Below, one piece after another: positions 1 to 8,143 of a stretch of DNA of 38,511 bases (position 1 is its first letter; every line of letters begins with the position of its first letter). Position numbers and translations under genes: made by a program. Where the stretch lies: positions 1 to 38,511 of the forward strand of contig NZ_JALJDX010000172.1 in assembly GCF_022952855.1 (NCBI RefSeq), in the 5' to 3' direction. The notes under the pieces were generated by a model. That model was not told where the DNA came from and made no database searches. It saw only the letters and a list, made by a program, of their open reading frames with translations. This stretch comes from Pseudomonas sp. RGM2987 (lineage in GTDB: Bacteria > Pseudomonadota > Gammaproteobacteria > Pseudomonadales > Pseudomonadaceae).

Positions 1-24
1 CATGAATGTCGACTGATACACCGC

Positions 25-50
25 TTTCGCGAGCAAGCCCGCTCCCACAG
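25..50 (-). repeat. REP element, family A (single copy)
   Basis: A short imperfect palindrome, the reverse complement of the GTGGGAGCGGGCTTGC-type REP unit seen again at 6346, 11908 and 26859. It lies in the leader region before the sigma-54 promoter of the ABC operon. It probably marks the end of the intergenic stretch behind a gene that lies off the left edge. Confidence 0.85.
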
Positions 51-88
51 GGATTCGCGTCCGGCCCGGCTATAGCATTCATTCAGTG

Positions 89-168
89 TTGTTCAAATTT
101 GTTCATTGTCAACGGCTGGACTGTTCAGTTGTTCAGCCTGAGTTGTTCACTTTCGTTCATCAACGAAC
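89..168 (+). promoter_or_regulatory. TTGTTCA repeat array, candidate enhancer (UAS)
   Basis: Six direct copies of a [TC][TC]GTTCA heptamer start at 89, 99, 121, 129, 143 and 153, and the last faces an inverted GAAC at 165-168 (GTTC-N6-GAAC). The block sits about 55-135 bp upstream of the -24 element of the predicted sigma-54 promoter, the usual place for binding sites of a sigma-54 enhancer-binding protein. The GTTC-N6-GAAC palindrome also resembles the half-site layout of E. coli GlpR operators, so a DeoR-family repressor is an alternative. The repeats are seen directly; the role is inferred. Confidence 0.55.
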
Positions 169-223
169 ACATTTTTTTGAGAGATTTCAGGTAAGCCTAG
201 CAAGATCAAGGGCTTGCAATTTC

Positions 224-239
224 TGGCACGGCTTTCGCT
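224..239 (+). promoter_or_regulatory. sigma-54 (-24/-12) promoter of the glp ABC operon
   Basis: TGGCACG-N4-TCGCT matches the sigma-54 consensus TGGCACG-N4-TTGC[AT] with a single mismatch (C for T before the -12 GC), and the GG and GC doublets have the required spacing. Transcription would start near position 250, giving a leader of about 35 nt before glpS at 285. With the repeat array upstream this suggests an RpoN-dependent, activator-controlled operon. The activator gene is not in the window and may lie off the left edge. Confidence 0.72.
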
Positions 240-284
240 TTTGTACGTAGGTCGCTTGACTCCAAATAATAAAAAGGCCGAGCC

Positions 285-1379
285 ATGTCATTAAAGCTTG
301 AGCATATCTGTCGCACCGTCGAAGGCCAGACCTGGATCGACGATGCCAATCTGAGTTTCGAACCCGGATCCTTCAACGTCCTGCTGGGCCGTACGTTGTC
401 CGGCAAGACCAGCCTCATGCGGCTGATGGCCGGGCTGGACAAGCCCGACAGCGGTCGCATCCTGATGAACGGCGTCGACGTCACCAATCGCCCGGTGCGG
501 TTGCGCAACGTGTCGATGGTCTATCAGCAGTTCATCAATTACCCGACCATGACCGTTTTCGAAAACATCGCCTCGCCGTTGCGCCAGGCTGGTGTGTCCG
601 ATGAGGTGATCCAGAGCAAAGTGCTGGAAACCGCGCGGATGCTGCGGATCGAGAAATTCCTCAAGCGTCATCCCCTGGAGTTGTCCGGCGGCCAGCAACA
701 ACGCACGGCCATGGCCCGGGCGCTGGTCAAGGATGCCGAGCTGATCCTGTTCGACGAGCCGCTGGTGAACCTGGACTACAAGCTGCGTGAGGAACTTCGC
801 CAGGAAATGCGCGAACTGTTCCAGGCGCGGCACACCATCGCGGTCTACGCCACCACCGAGCCCAACGAGGCCTTGGCCTTGGGCGGTACGACCACGATCC
901 TGCATGAAGGGCGGGTGATCCAGAGCGGTAAATCGTCCTCTGTGTATCACCAGCCACAAACCGTGCTGGCCGCCGAACTGTTCTCCGAGCCGCCGATCAA
1001 CCTGATGCCGGGGCGCATCGCCGGCAATGAAGTGAGCTTCGCCAATTTCGTGCACTTCCCGCTGAACGTTGACCTGCGCCCGGTGGGCGAGGGTGAGTTC
1101 CGCTTCGGCGTGCGTCCCAGCCATATCTCGCTGGTGCCGAGCAACGACGACGACCTGGAGCTGGCGGTGACCGTCGAGGTCGCCGAAATCAGCGGTTCGG
1201 AAACCTTCCTGCACGTGCGCAACGAACATTTCCTGCTGGTACTGCACTTGCCGGGCGTACACGAGTACGACGTGGATGCGCCCATCCGTATCTATATCCC
1301 GACCCACAAACTGTTTGTCTTCGACGCCCAGGGCAAGTTGGTCCAAGCCCCGGGCCAGCGTATTGCGAGGGTTGCCTGA
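285..1379 (+). CDS. glpS: glycerol-type ABC transporter ATPase GlpS
   Basis: Cytoplasmic ATPase of a carbohydrate/polyol importer (MalK/UgpC class), 364 aa: nucleotide-binding domain at about 1-230, then a TOBE/OB-like C-terminal region. Visible motifs are Walker A GRTLSGKT (35-42), signature LSGGQ (133-137), Walker B LILFDE (153-158) and D-loop NLD. The switch-histidine position is not His: the usual VTHD is ATTE (189-192). The stop overlaps the glpT start (TGATGG). Order and features match the glpS-T-P-Q operons known for glycerol uptake in rhizobia and pseudomonads. The ATG at 285 follows a weak AAGG-like ribosome site and fits the leader from the sigma-54 promoter. The substrate is inferred from family; the ATPase role is certain. 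Confidence 0.88.
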   Translation: MSLKLEHICRTVEGQTWIDDANLSFEPGSFNVLLGRTLSGKTSLMRLMAGLDKPDSGRILMNGVDVTNRPVRLRNVSMVYQQFINYPTMTVFENIASPLRQAGVSDEVIQSKVLETARMLRIEKFLKRHPLELSGGQQQRTAMARALVKDAELILFDEPLVNLDYKLREELRQEMRELFQARHTIAVYATTEPNEALALGGTTTILHEGRVIQSGKSSSVYHQPQTVLAAELFSEPPINLMPGRIAGNEVSFANFVHFPLNVDLRPVGEGEFRFGVRPSHISLVPSNDDDLELAVTVEVAEISGSETFLHVRNEHFLLVLHLPGVHEYDVDAPIRIYIPTHKLFVFDAQGKLVQAPGQRIARVA

Positions 1380-2488
1380 TGGCTGAAATTCATTTGCAGA
1401 ACCTCGCCCACAGCTACACCAGCACCCCGGCGGGCCCTGAGGACTACGCGATCCGCGAGATGAACCACGTCTGGGAGCAGGGCGGTGCCTATGCGCTGCT
1501 CGGTCCATCGGGTTGCGGTAAATCCACGTTGCTCAACATTATTTCCGGTCTGCTCAGCCCCTCCGAGGGCCAGGTGAAGTTCGACGGCAAGGTCGTCAAC
1601 GAGCTGAGCCCGGAGCGGCGCAACATTGCCCAGGTGTTCCAGTTCCCGGTGGTCTACGACACCATGACGGTGTTCGACAACCTGGCGTTCCCGCTGCGCA
1701 ACCAAGGCATGGCCGAGCCGAAAGTCCACACCAAGGTGCAGGAAATCGCCGAGGTGCTCGACCTGCAGAACCTGCTGGGCAAGAAAGCCCGCAACCTCAC
1801 CGCCGATGAAAAACAGAAAGTCTCCATGGGCCGCGGGCTGGTGCGCGATGACGTGTCGGCGATCCTGTTCGACGAACCGCTGACGGTGATCGACCCGCAT
1901 CTGAAATGGAAACTGCGGCGCAAGCTCAAGCAGATCCACGAGCAGTTCAACATCACCATGGTCTACGTCACCCACGATCAGTTGGAGGCCTCGACCTTCG
2001 CCGACAAGATCGCGGTGATGTATGGCGGCCAAATCGTGCAGTTCGGCACGCCCCGTGACTTATTCGAGCGCCCGAGCCACACCTTCGTCGGCTACTTCAT
2101 CGGCAGCCCCGGCATGAACCTGATCGAGGTCACGGCGCAACCCGGTGGCGTCGGTTTCGCCTCGACCCACTTGCCGCTGTCGGCCACCTTGCAACAGCGG
2201 GTGGCCGAAGCGCAGGGCAAGCGCCTGAAGGTCGGCATCCGTCCGGAATTCATTCATGTCTGGGATGGGCCGTACGACGACGCGATGCGCGCCGAGGTGG
2301 TCCACGTCGAAGACCTGGGCACCTACAAGATCCTGACCCTCAACCTCGATGGCGCGCCACTGAAAGTGCGCCTGGCCGAAGACAAGCCGGTGCCCGAAGG
2401 CACCGCGTACATCAGTTTCCCGGCGCAATGGCTGATGGTCTATGCCGATGAATACCTGCTGGAACCGTTGAGCGAGGTGCAGCCATGA
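1379..2488 (+). CDS. glpT: glycerol-type ABC transporter ATPase GlpT
   Basis: Second ATPase of the importer, 369 aa, paralogous to GlpS. Walker A GPSGCGKS (42-49) is canonical, Walker B AILFDE (162-167) is intact and the switch histidine is present (VTHD, His199). The ABC signature is not LSGGQ but LTADEKQ (140-146). GlpS shows the opposite pattern (good signature, no His), so the two are expected to form an obligate heterodimer with one canonical and one degenerate ATP site. The last third is the TOBE-like regulatory region typical of MalK-class ATPases. It overlaps glpS by one base and glpP by four bases, so translation is probably coupled. This is not the E. coli GlpT antiporter, which shares only the name. 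Confidence 0.87.
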   Translation: MAEIHLQNLAHSYTSTPAGPEDYAIREMNHVWEQGGAYALLGPSGCGKSTLLNIISGLLSPSEGQVKFDGKVVNELSPERRNIAQVFQFPVVYDTMTVFDNLAFPLRNQGMAEPKVHTKVQEIAEVLDLQNLLGKKARNLTADEKQKVSMGRGLVRDDVSAILFDEPLTVIDPHLKWKLRRKLKQIHEQFNITMVYVTHDQLEASTFADKIAVMYGGQIVQFGTPRDLFERPSHTFVGYFIGSPGMNLIEVTAQPGGVGFASTHLPLSATLQQRVAEAQGKRLKVGIRPEFIHVWDGPYDDAMRAEVVHVEDLGTYKILTLNLDGAPLKVRLAEDKPVPEGTAYISFPAQWLMVYADEYLLEPLSEVQP

Positions 2489-3351
2489 ACAAGGTGCAGA
2501 ACAACAAGGCCTGGTGGCTGGTATTGCCGGTGTTCCTGCTGGTGGCCTTCAGTGCCGTGATCCCGATGATGACGGTGGTCAACTATTCGGTGCAGGACAT
2601 CTTCGACCAGTCCAGCCGCTACTTCGTCGGGGCCGACTGGTACAAGCAGGTGCTGCTCGATCCACGGCTGCACGATTCGCTGTTGCGCCAGTTCATCTAT
2701 TCGGCGTGCGTGCTGCTGATCGAAATCCCGCTGGGGATCGCCATCGCCCTGACCATGCCGACCAAGGGTAAATGGTCGTCCCTGGTGCTGATCATCCTGG
2801 CGATCCCGCTGCTGATCCCGTGGAACGTGGTGGGCACCATCTGGCAGATCTTCGGTCGCGCCGACATTGGTTTGCTGGGCTCCACGCTCAACAGCCTGGG
2901 CATCAACTATAACTATGCGGCCAACACCATGGACGCCTGGGTCACGGTGCTGGTGATGGACGTCTGGCACTGGACGTCCCTGGTGGCGCTGCTCTGCTAC
3001 TCGGGGCTGCGGGCGATTCCGGACGTGTACTACCAGGCGGCGCGGATCGACCGGGCGTCCAACTGGGCGGTGTTCCGGCACATCCAGTTGCCAAAGATGA
3101 AGAGCGTGCTGCTGATCGCCGTGATGCTGCGCTTCATGGACAGTTTCATGATCTACACCGAACCCTTCGTACTCACCGGCGGCGGGCCGGGCAACGCCAC
3201 CACGTTCCTCAGCCAGACCCTGACGCAGATGGCCATCGGTCAATTCGACCTGGGTCCGGCGGCAGCGTTTTCCCTGGTGTACTTCCTGATCATTCTGTTG
3301 GTGTCGTGGCTGTTCTATACCGCCATGACGCACTCCGACGCCAACCGTTGA
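2485..3351 (+). CDS. glpP: glycerol-type ABC transporter permease GlpP
   Basis: Inner-membrane permease of 288 aa, MalF-like (binding-protein-dependent transport family). The N-terminal segment AWWLVLPVFLLVAFSAVIP is a clear first membrane helix, and about six helices follow in all. The cytoplasmic EAA-type loop that docks on the ATPases is visible as a PDVYYQAARIDRAS stretch near residue 180. The ATG overlaps the glpT stop (ATGA). It should pair with GlpQ to form the transmembrane channel. The name glpP follows the rhizobial glp ABC operon; the substrate (glycerol or a related polyol) is not proven by sequence. Confidence 0.87.
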   Translation: MNKVQNNKAWWLVLPVFLLVAFSAVIPMMTVVNYSVQDIFDQSSRYFVGADWYKQVLLDPRLHDSLLRQFIYSACVLLIEIPLGIAIALTMPTKGKWSSLVLIILAIPLLIPWNVVGTIWQIFGRADIGLLGSTLNSLGINYNYAANTMDAWVTVLVMDVWHWTSLVALLCYSGLRAIPDVYYQAARIDRASNWAVFRHIQLPKMKSVLLIAVMLRFMDSFMIYTEPFVLTGGGPGNATTFLSQTLTQMAIGQFDLGPAAAFSLVYFLIILLVSWLFYTAMTHSDANR

Positions 3352-3361
3352 GGCCTGGACG

Positions 3362-4162
3362 ATGAGCAAGAAAAAGCTGGTTCCGTTGCTGATCTACATC
3401 CTGTTCCTGCTGGTGCCCATCTACTGGCTGCTGAACATGTCGTTCAAGAGCAACACCGAGATCCTCGGCAGCCTGACCCTGTGGCCGCAGGATTTCACCT
3501 TCCACAACTACAAGGTGATCTTCACCGACCCGAGCTGGTACACCGGTTACCTGAACTCGCTGTACTACGTGAGTCTGAACACGGTGATTTCCCTGGCCGT
3601 AGCGCTGCCGGCAGCCTATGCGTTCTCGCGCTACCGGTTCCTGGGGGACAAGCACCTGTTCTTCTGGCTGCTCACCAACCGCATGGCACCACCTGCAGTG
3701 TTCCTGTTGCCGTTCTTCCAGCTGTACTCGTCCATTGGCCTGTTCGATACCCATATTGCCGTGGCTCTGGCTCACTGCCTGTTCAACGTGCCGCTGGCGG
3801 TGTGGATCCTCGAAGGCTTCATGTCCGGGGTGCCGAAAGAAATTGACGAGACGGCCTACATTGACGGCTACAGTTTCCCCAAGTTTTTCGTGAAGATCTT
3901 CGTCCCGTTGATCGGCTCAGGCATCGGCGTCACGGCGTTCTTCTGCTTCATGTTTTCCTGGGTCGAACTGTTGCTGGCGCGCACGCTCACCTCGGTGAAT
4001 GCCAAGCCGATCGCTGCGGTCATGACCCGCACCGTGTCGGCCTCGGGGATCGACTGGGGGGTGCTGGCGGCGGCGGGGGTGTTGACCATCCTGCCGGGCA
4101 TGCTGGTGATCTGGTTCGTTCGCAACCACGTGGCCAAGGGCTTTGCCCTGGGTCGGGTCTGA
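3362..4162 (+). CDS. glpQ: glycerol-type ABC transporter permease GlpQ
   Basis: Second inner-membrane permease, 266 aa, MalG-like. An N-terminal helix (about residues 5-25) is followed by five more hydrophobic segments. The EAA loop reads PKEIDETAYIDG (near 160), with the Gly and acidic residues expected for contact with the ATPase. It starts 10 nt after glpP and ends just before the small membrane gene. It is one half of the channel with GlpP. The name should not be confused with the E. coli periplasmic phosphodiesterase GlpQ. Confidence 0.87.
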   Translation: MSKKKLVPLLIYILFLLVPIYWLLNMSFKSNTEILGSLTLWPQDFTFHNYKVIFTDPSWYTGYLNSLYYVSLNTVISLAVALPAAYAFSRYRFLGDKHLFFWLLTNRMAPPAVFLLPFFQLYSSIGLFDTHIAVALAHCLFNVPLAVWILEGFMSGVPKEIDETAYIDGYSFPKFFVKIFVPLIGSGIGVTAFFCFMFSWVELLLARTLTSVNAKPIAAVMTRTVSASGIDWGVLAAAGVLTILPGMLVIWFVRNHVAKGFALGRV

Positions 4163-4172
4163 GGAGTCGATG

Positions 4173-4445
4173 ATGGAATGGATGAACTGGACCGTCCCCA
4201 CGGCGGTGTTTTTTGGGGTTATCGCCTTGTTCCTGGTAGGCATGACCACTTGGGAGTTGCGTTCGCCGAGTATTCCTCGGCGTGGTTTTCTGCCGATCAC
4301 CACCACCCGTGGCGATCGGTTGTTTATCGGTCTTCTCGGTAGCGCCTACCTGCATCTGCTGGTAATCGGCGCCACCGACTGGAGCATCTGGACAGCGTTC
4401 GCGTTGTCTTGGGTGTGGCTGTTGGCAGTGATGCGGTGGGGCTAG
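4173..4445 (+). CDS. small membrane protein of the glp ABC operon (DUF2160-like)
   Basis: About 90 aa with hydrophobic segments at both ends (VFFGVIALFLVGM near the start; LLGSAYLHLLVIGATDW and TAFALSWVWLLAVM later), so two or three membrane helices. I recognise it as the DUF2160-type protein that accompanies glycerol ABC genes; its function is unknown. Two adjacent ATGs occur at 4170 and 4173. I chose 4173 because the GAGGAG ribosome site at 4161-4166 then has a 6-nt spacer instead of 3. A longer reading frame from 4143 would overlap glpQ and lacks its own ribosome site. Its fixed place between the permeases and the binding protein suggests an accessory transporter subunit. Confidence 0.75.
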   Translation: MEWMNWTVPTAVFFGVIALFLVGMTTWELRSPSIPRRGFLPITTTRGDRLFIGLLGSAYLHLLVIGATDWSIWTAFALSWVWLLAVMRWG

Positions 4446-4493
4446 TCGCGCATATTTGACGATCAGGCTCTTAAACCCAAACAGGAGGTCTCT

Positions 4494-6236
4494 ATGTTCA
4501 ATAAAAACAATAAGCTGCGACATAGCGTTTCATTGGCAGCCGCACTGGCACTCAGCGGGTTGAGCGCTGTGGCCTGGGCTGACGCCTATGAAGACGCCGC
4601 TAAAAAATGGATCGGCAGTGAATTCAAGCCGTCAACCCTGACAGCCGAGCAGCAGCTCGAAGAGCTCAAGTGGTTCATCAAGGCCGCCGAGCCGTTTCGT
4701 GGCATGAAGATCAACGTGGTGTCGGAAACCCTCACCACCCACGAATACGAGTCCAAGGTACTGGCCAGGGCCTTCACCGAAATCACCGGGATCCAGTTGA
4801 CCCACGACCTGCTGCAAGAAGGCGACGTGGTGGAAAAGATGCAGACGGTGATGCAGTCTGACAAAAACATCTATGACGGCTGGGTCAACGATTCGGACCT
4901 CATTGGTACGCACTTTCGCTACGGCAAGACCGAATCGATCACTGACCTGATGGCCAATGAAGGCAAGAACTTCACTTCGCCGACCCTCGACATCAAGGAC
5001 TTCATCGGCACGTCGTTCACCACCGCGCCGGACGGCAAGCTGTATCAACTGCCCGACCAGCAATTCGCCAACCTCTACTGGTTCCGCGCCGACTGGTTCG
5101 AACGTGCGGACCTGAAGGCCAAGTTCAAGGAGAAATACGGCTACGAGCTGGGCGTACCGGTGAACTGGTCGGCCTATGAAGACATCGCCAAGTTCTTCTC
5201 CGAGGACGTCAAGGAGATCGACGGCAAGCGCGTCTACGGCCACATGGACTACGGCAAGAAAGACCCGTCCCTGGGCTGGCGCTTCACCGATGCCTGGTTC
5301 TCCATGGCCGGCGGTGGCGACAAGGGCCTGCCCAACGGTCTGCCGGTGGACGAGTGGGGCATCCGCGTCGAGGACTGCCATCCGGTCGGCTCCAGCGTGA
5401 CCCGTGGCGGCGACACCAACGGCCCGGCAGCCGTGTTCGCGACCACCAAATACGTGGACTGGCTGAAGAAGTACGCGCCACCGGAAGCGGCGGGCATGAC
5501 CTTCTCCGAATCCGGCCCGGTGCCGTCCCAGGGCAACATCGCCCAGCAGATCTTCTGGTACACCGCCTTCACCGCCGACATGACCAAACCGGGTCTGCCG
5601 GTGGTCAACGCCGATGGCACGCCGAAATGGCGCATGGCGCCTTCGCCGCGCGGTCCATATTGGGAAGAGGGCATGAAGCTGGGGTATCAGGACGTGGGCT
5701 CGTGGACTTTCATGAAATCCACGCCTGAGAAACAGCGCCTCGCGGCCTGGTTGTATGCGCAGTTCGTGACCTCGAAAACCGTGTCGCTGAAGAAAACCAT
5801 CGTCGGCCTGACGCCGATTCGCGAGTCGGATATCAACTCCCAGGCGATGACCGACCTGGCACCGAAACTCGGTGGCCTGGTGGAGTTCTACCGCAGCCCG
5901 GCCCGTGTGCAGTGGACCCCGACGGGGACCAACGTGCCGGACTATCCGCGTCTGGCGCAGCTGTGGTGGAGCCACATCGCCGAAGCCGCCAGCGGCGAGA
6001 AGACCCCGCAACAGGCGCTCGACGGCCTGGCCAAGGATCAGGACGCGATCATGACCCGTCTGGAACGCTCCAAGGCCCAGGCCACTTGCGCACCGAAGAT
6101 GAACCCCGAGCGCGACGCGCAATACTGGTTCGATCAACCGGGCGCACCGAAGCCGAAACTGGCGAACGAGAAGCCTAAAGGCGAAACGGTGAGCTACAGC
6201 GAGTTGCTGAAATCCTGGGAGGCGGCTCGCAAGTAA
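4494..6236 (+). CDS. glpV: glycerol-type ABC transporter substrate-binding protein GlpV
   Basis: Periplasmic substrate-binding protein, 580 aa, longer than most MalE-class proteins (about 400-430 aa). A Sec signal peptide covers residues 1-29 (KLRH n-region, Ala/Leu core, AWA|D cleavage site). The mature protein has the mixed alpha/beta texture and Trp/Tyr-rich stretches of sugar or polyol binding proteins. A strong AGGAGGT ribosome site (4483-4489) precedes the ATG, as expected for the most highly expressed component. A 48-nt gap separates it from the small membrane gene, so it stays in the operon, and the terminator follows 22 nt after its stop. Substrate assignment (glycerol or a close relative) rests on operon type. 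Confidence 0.86.
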   Translation: MFNKNNKLRHSVSLAAALALSGLSAVAWADAYEDAAKKWIGSEFKPSTLTAEQQLEELKWFIKAAEPFRGMKINVVSETLTTHEYESKVLARAFTEITGIQLTHDLLQEGDVVEKMQTVMQSDKNIYDGWVNDSDLIGTHFRYGKTESITDLMANEGKNFTSPTLDIKDFIGTSFTTAPDGKLYQLPDQQFANLYWFRADWFERADLKAKFKEKYGYELGVPVNWSAYEDIAKFFSEDVKEIDGKRVYGHMDYGKKDPSLGWRFTDAWFSMAGGGDKGLPNGLPVDEWGIRVEDCHPVGSSVTRGGDTNGPAAVFATTKYVDWLKKYAPPEAAGMTFSESGPVPSQGNIAQQIFWYTAFTADMTKPGLPVVNADGTPKWRMAPSPRGPYWEEGMKLGYQDVGSWTFMKSTPEKQRLAAWLYAQFVTSKTVSLKKTIVGLTPIRESDINSQAMTDLAPKLGGLVEFYRSPARVQWTPTGTNVPDYPRLAQLWWSHIAEAASGEKTPQQALDGLAKDQDAIMTRLERSKAQATCAPKMNPERDAQYWFDQPGAPKPKLANEKPKGETVSYSELLKSWEAARK

Positions 6237-6258
6237 AGCGTCTGATCAGTGAAAGACG

Positions 6259-6285
6259 AACGGCACCGAAAGGTGCCGTTTTTTT
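6259..6285 (+). terminator. Rho-independent terminator of the glp ABC operon
   Basis: AACGGCACC-GAAA-GGTGCCGTT forms a perfect 9-bp stem with a GNRA-type tetraloop, followed by T residues to 6285. It lies 22 nt after the glpV stop and closes the operon before the convergent hydrolase gene. Confidence 0.93.
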
Positions 6286-6345
6286 CGTCTTGCCCCCACA
6301 GGGTAGTTGTAGTGAACGCCGAATCATTGGTCACCCAGGAATCCC

Positions 6346-6568
6346 TGTGGGAGCGAGCCTGCTCGCGATGGAGTCGGCACATTCAACATCAATGCAAGCA
6401 GACTCACAGCTTTCGCGAGCAAGCCCGCTCCCACAGTTGATTTGAGGTGTATTGGAGACTTGCGGCTGGCGCGCACCCTGTGGGAGCGGGCTTGCCCGCG
6501 AAGGCGTCAGCCCATCCAGCATCTCAGCAATCTGACCCACCGCTTTCGCGAGCAAGCCCGCTCCCACA
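6346..6568. repeat. cluster of four family-A REP elements in alternating orientation
   Basis: Units lie at 6346-6368 (+), 6412-6436 (-), 6479-6502 (+) and 6545-6568 (-), each a version of GTGGGAGCGGGCTTGC plus a CGCGAA tail. Centre-to-centre spacing is close to 67 nt and orientations alternate, the REPIN-type arrangement. Together with the terminator they fill the roughly 380-bp gap between convergent glpV and the hydrolase. I see no gene in this stretch. Confidence 0.9.
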
Positions 6569-6620
6569 AGGGAGTTGTGGTGAACGCAGGATTCATGAAC
6601 ACCTTAAACCAAAGTGGGCT

Positions 6621-7562
6621 TCAGCCCGCCTTGGCCGACCCTGCCCGGGGTTGTACCGCCACGGGCGACGGTCGGGTGCTTATCAATGCTTCAAGGGCCT
6701 GGCGATAACTTCGGCCCGCCAGGCTCATGCTGTTGTTGTGGGTGGCGCCCGGCACCATCAGCAGGCGCTTGGGCTCGCGGGCGGCGTTGAACAGCTGCTG
6801 GCTGAAGCGCGGTGGCACGTAACGGTCGGCTGCGCCATGAACAATCAACAGCGGCATGTTGATCTCGGGAATCTTGTCGATAGAGTCGAACTTCTGTGAC
6901 AGCAACCAGCGCACCGGCAGGGAGGTGTCCGCCATGGCCGTTGCCACATCCCCCAGGGAGGTGAACGTGGACTCGATGATCAAGCCCCGGGCCGGCACGA
7001 CACGGCCTTCCCTGGCGGCCTTCTGTCCCAGGTCCGCCGCAAGGTCCACGGCAATGGCGCCCCCCAGTGAATGACCATAGATCAACCGCAGTGCCGGGTC
7101 CGGTTGCAATACTTCAAGGCGCTCCCAGGCGATCCGCGCATCTTCATAGACACTGGCTTCCGAAGGGAGATCGCCATGGCTCTTGCCAAAACCGCGGTAA
7201 TCGATTGCCAGCACTGAATAGCCCATTGCGTTCAACTGCTGGATACGAAACAACTGCCCGGTCAGGTTCCAGCGCACCCCATGCAGATACAGAATGGCCG
7301 GCGCGTTCTTGCGCGTGGCCGGCCACCACCACCCATGGATGTTTTCCCCGGCCTTGAAACTCGCAGGCTTGAGATCGAACTCTTGCAGGCCCTTGGGAAT
7401 CCCGCTGAACCAGGTCGCGGTGCCCGGCTCGATGCGAAACACTAACTCCCGTTCCTTGTGCTGCAACACAGCGCAGCCCACCGGCAACCCGACCACCATT
7501 GCCGCCATGAAGGAAAATGCCAGCCAGCGCCTTTTTAAAATGGGGAGGGAAAGTAAAGACAT
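6621..7562 (-). CDS. alpha/beta hydrolase, membrane-anchored or exported
   Basis: 313 aa serine hydrolase. The first 30 residues have a KRR-flanked hydrophobic segment (WLAFSFMAAMVVGLPVGC), either an uncleaved anchor or an atypical lipobox (Pro at -3 makes lipidation doubtful). The fold then follows: oxyanion-side LHG at 93-95, nucleophile elbow GHSLGG with Ser165, catalytic Asp246 in HGAADRYVP, and His275 in GATHNN. This is the BEM46/DUF-type family of exported hydrolases; the substrate cannot be told from sequence. It is a single gene, convergent with the glp operon and divergent from the small gene at 7724. The start is the longest ATG and its ribosome site is weak. Confidence 0.8.
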   Translation of the reverse strand: MSLLSLPILKRRWLAFSFMAAMVVGLPVGCAVLQHKERELVFRIEPGTATWFSGIPKGLQEFDLKPASFKAGENIHGWWWPATRKNAPAILYLHGVRWNLTGQLFRIQQLNAMGYSVLAIDYRGFGKSHGDLPSEASVYEDARIAWERLEVLQPDPALRLIYGHSLGGAIAVDLAADLGQKAAREGRVVPARGLIIESTFTSLGDVATAMADTSLPVRWLLSQKFDSIDKIPEINMPLLIVHGAADRYVPPRFSQQLFNAAREPKRLLMVPGATHNNSMSLAGRSYRQALEALISTRPSPVAVQPRAGSAKAG

Positions 7563-7723
7563 CGACGCGATTCGCTAATGGGAACAGAAGATGCGTTTTA
7601 GCAGATTCCTCCGATGGATGGAGGGTCTTTTGGCTCAGAGGCCGAGGCTTTTCAATCCAATCGAACTCCTGCGTCACGCCCTCACTCGAAAACTCAACAC
7701 CCACAAACATCGAGGGCGATTTC

Positions 7724-7942
7724 ATGACGACGCAACATTCGGATAAAGAGGTGGGGACCATGCCGGCCAAGGATGCGAGCGGCGAGCCGGTCCCGGTGGT
7801 GGAGCGCGATATCCGCCGGCCCGATCCAGACACTGACAAGGTCGACAAGGTGATTACCCCCACGTCGATCAAGAGCCACGAGCAGGACGCCGAAAAACTG
7901 AAGGACAAGATCGGGCAGGTTGAACAGAAGCTGGACCGCTGA
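7724..7942 (+). CDS. small hydrophilic protein, unknown function
   Basis: 72 aa, very rich in Asp, Glu, Lys and Arg, with no hydrophobic segment and no Cys or Trp. A frame open since 7517 is not coding-like upstream, so I chose the ATG at 7724, which has a GAGGG ribosome site (7712-7716). The C-terminal part (SHEQDAEKLKDKIGQVEQKL) could form an amphipathic helix or short coiled coil. It is transcribed divergently from the hydrolase and convergently with the exopolysaccharide operon. I do not recognise a named family; small charged proteins of this kind are common in fluorescent pseudomonads. Confidence 0.65.
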   Translation: MTTQHSDKEVGTMPAKDASGEPVPVVERDIRRPDPDTDKVDKVITPTSIKSHEQDAEKLKDKIGQVEQKLDR

Positions 7943-7978
7943 CGGCGCCATATTGTTTCTGAATCTGGATTCACACCT

Positions 7979-8086
7979 GTGGCGAGGGAGCTTGCTCCCG
8001 CTGGGCCGGGCTGGCGCTCCAGCGCGTAGCGGGCCTTGTTCCAGGGGACTGCTTCGCAGTCCAGCGGGAGCAAGCTCCCTCGCCAC
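7979..8086. repeat. family-B REP pair (REPIN)
   Basis: Two inverted copies of a GTGGCGAGGGAGCTTGC unit lie at 7979-8004 (+) and 8061-8086 (-), with a 56-bp GC-rich spacer that itself holds short palindromes. The whole forms one long imperfect hairpin between the small gene and the 3' end of the exopolysaccharide operon and could limit read-through from both sides. The same family recurs at 31994 and 38422. Confidence 0.9.
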
Positions 8087-8143
8087 AAGGTCAACGTGAA
8101 GTGCAGGTCGACGCGCCCGTCGAGCAACGGTTGTTGGGCCAGG

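Noticed and set aside
291..1508. Long open frame antisense to glpS
   Set aside because: It is a GC-skew shadow of a clear ABC ATPase, with His/Gln/Gly/Arg-rich composition and no recognisable domain. The same holds for the antisense frames at 4632-6137, 19037-20344, 20465-21688, 23351-24847 and 25673-26782.
6346..6568. CRISPR-like regular spacing of short palindromes
   Set aside because: Units alternate in orientation, vary in sequence and match the REP family found at other gene borders. There are no identical direct repeats with unique spacers and no cas genes.
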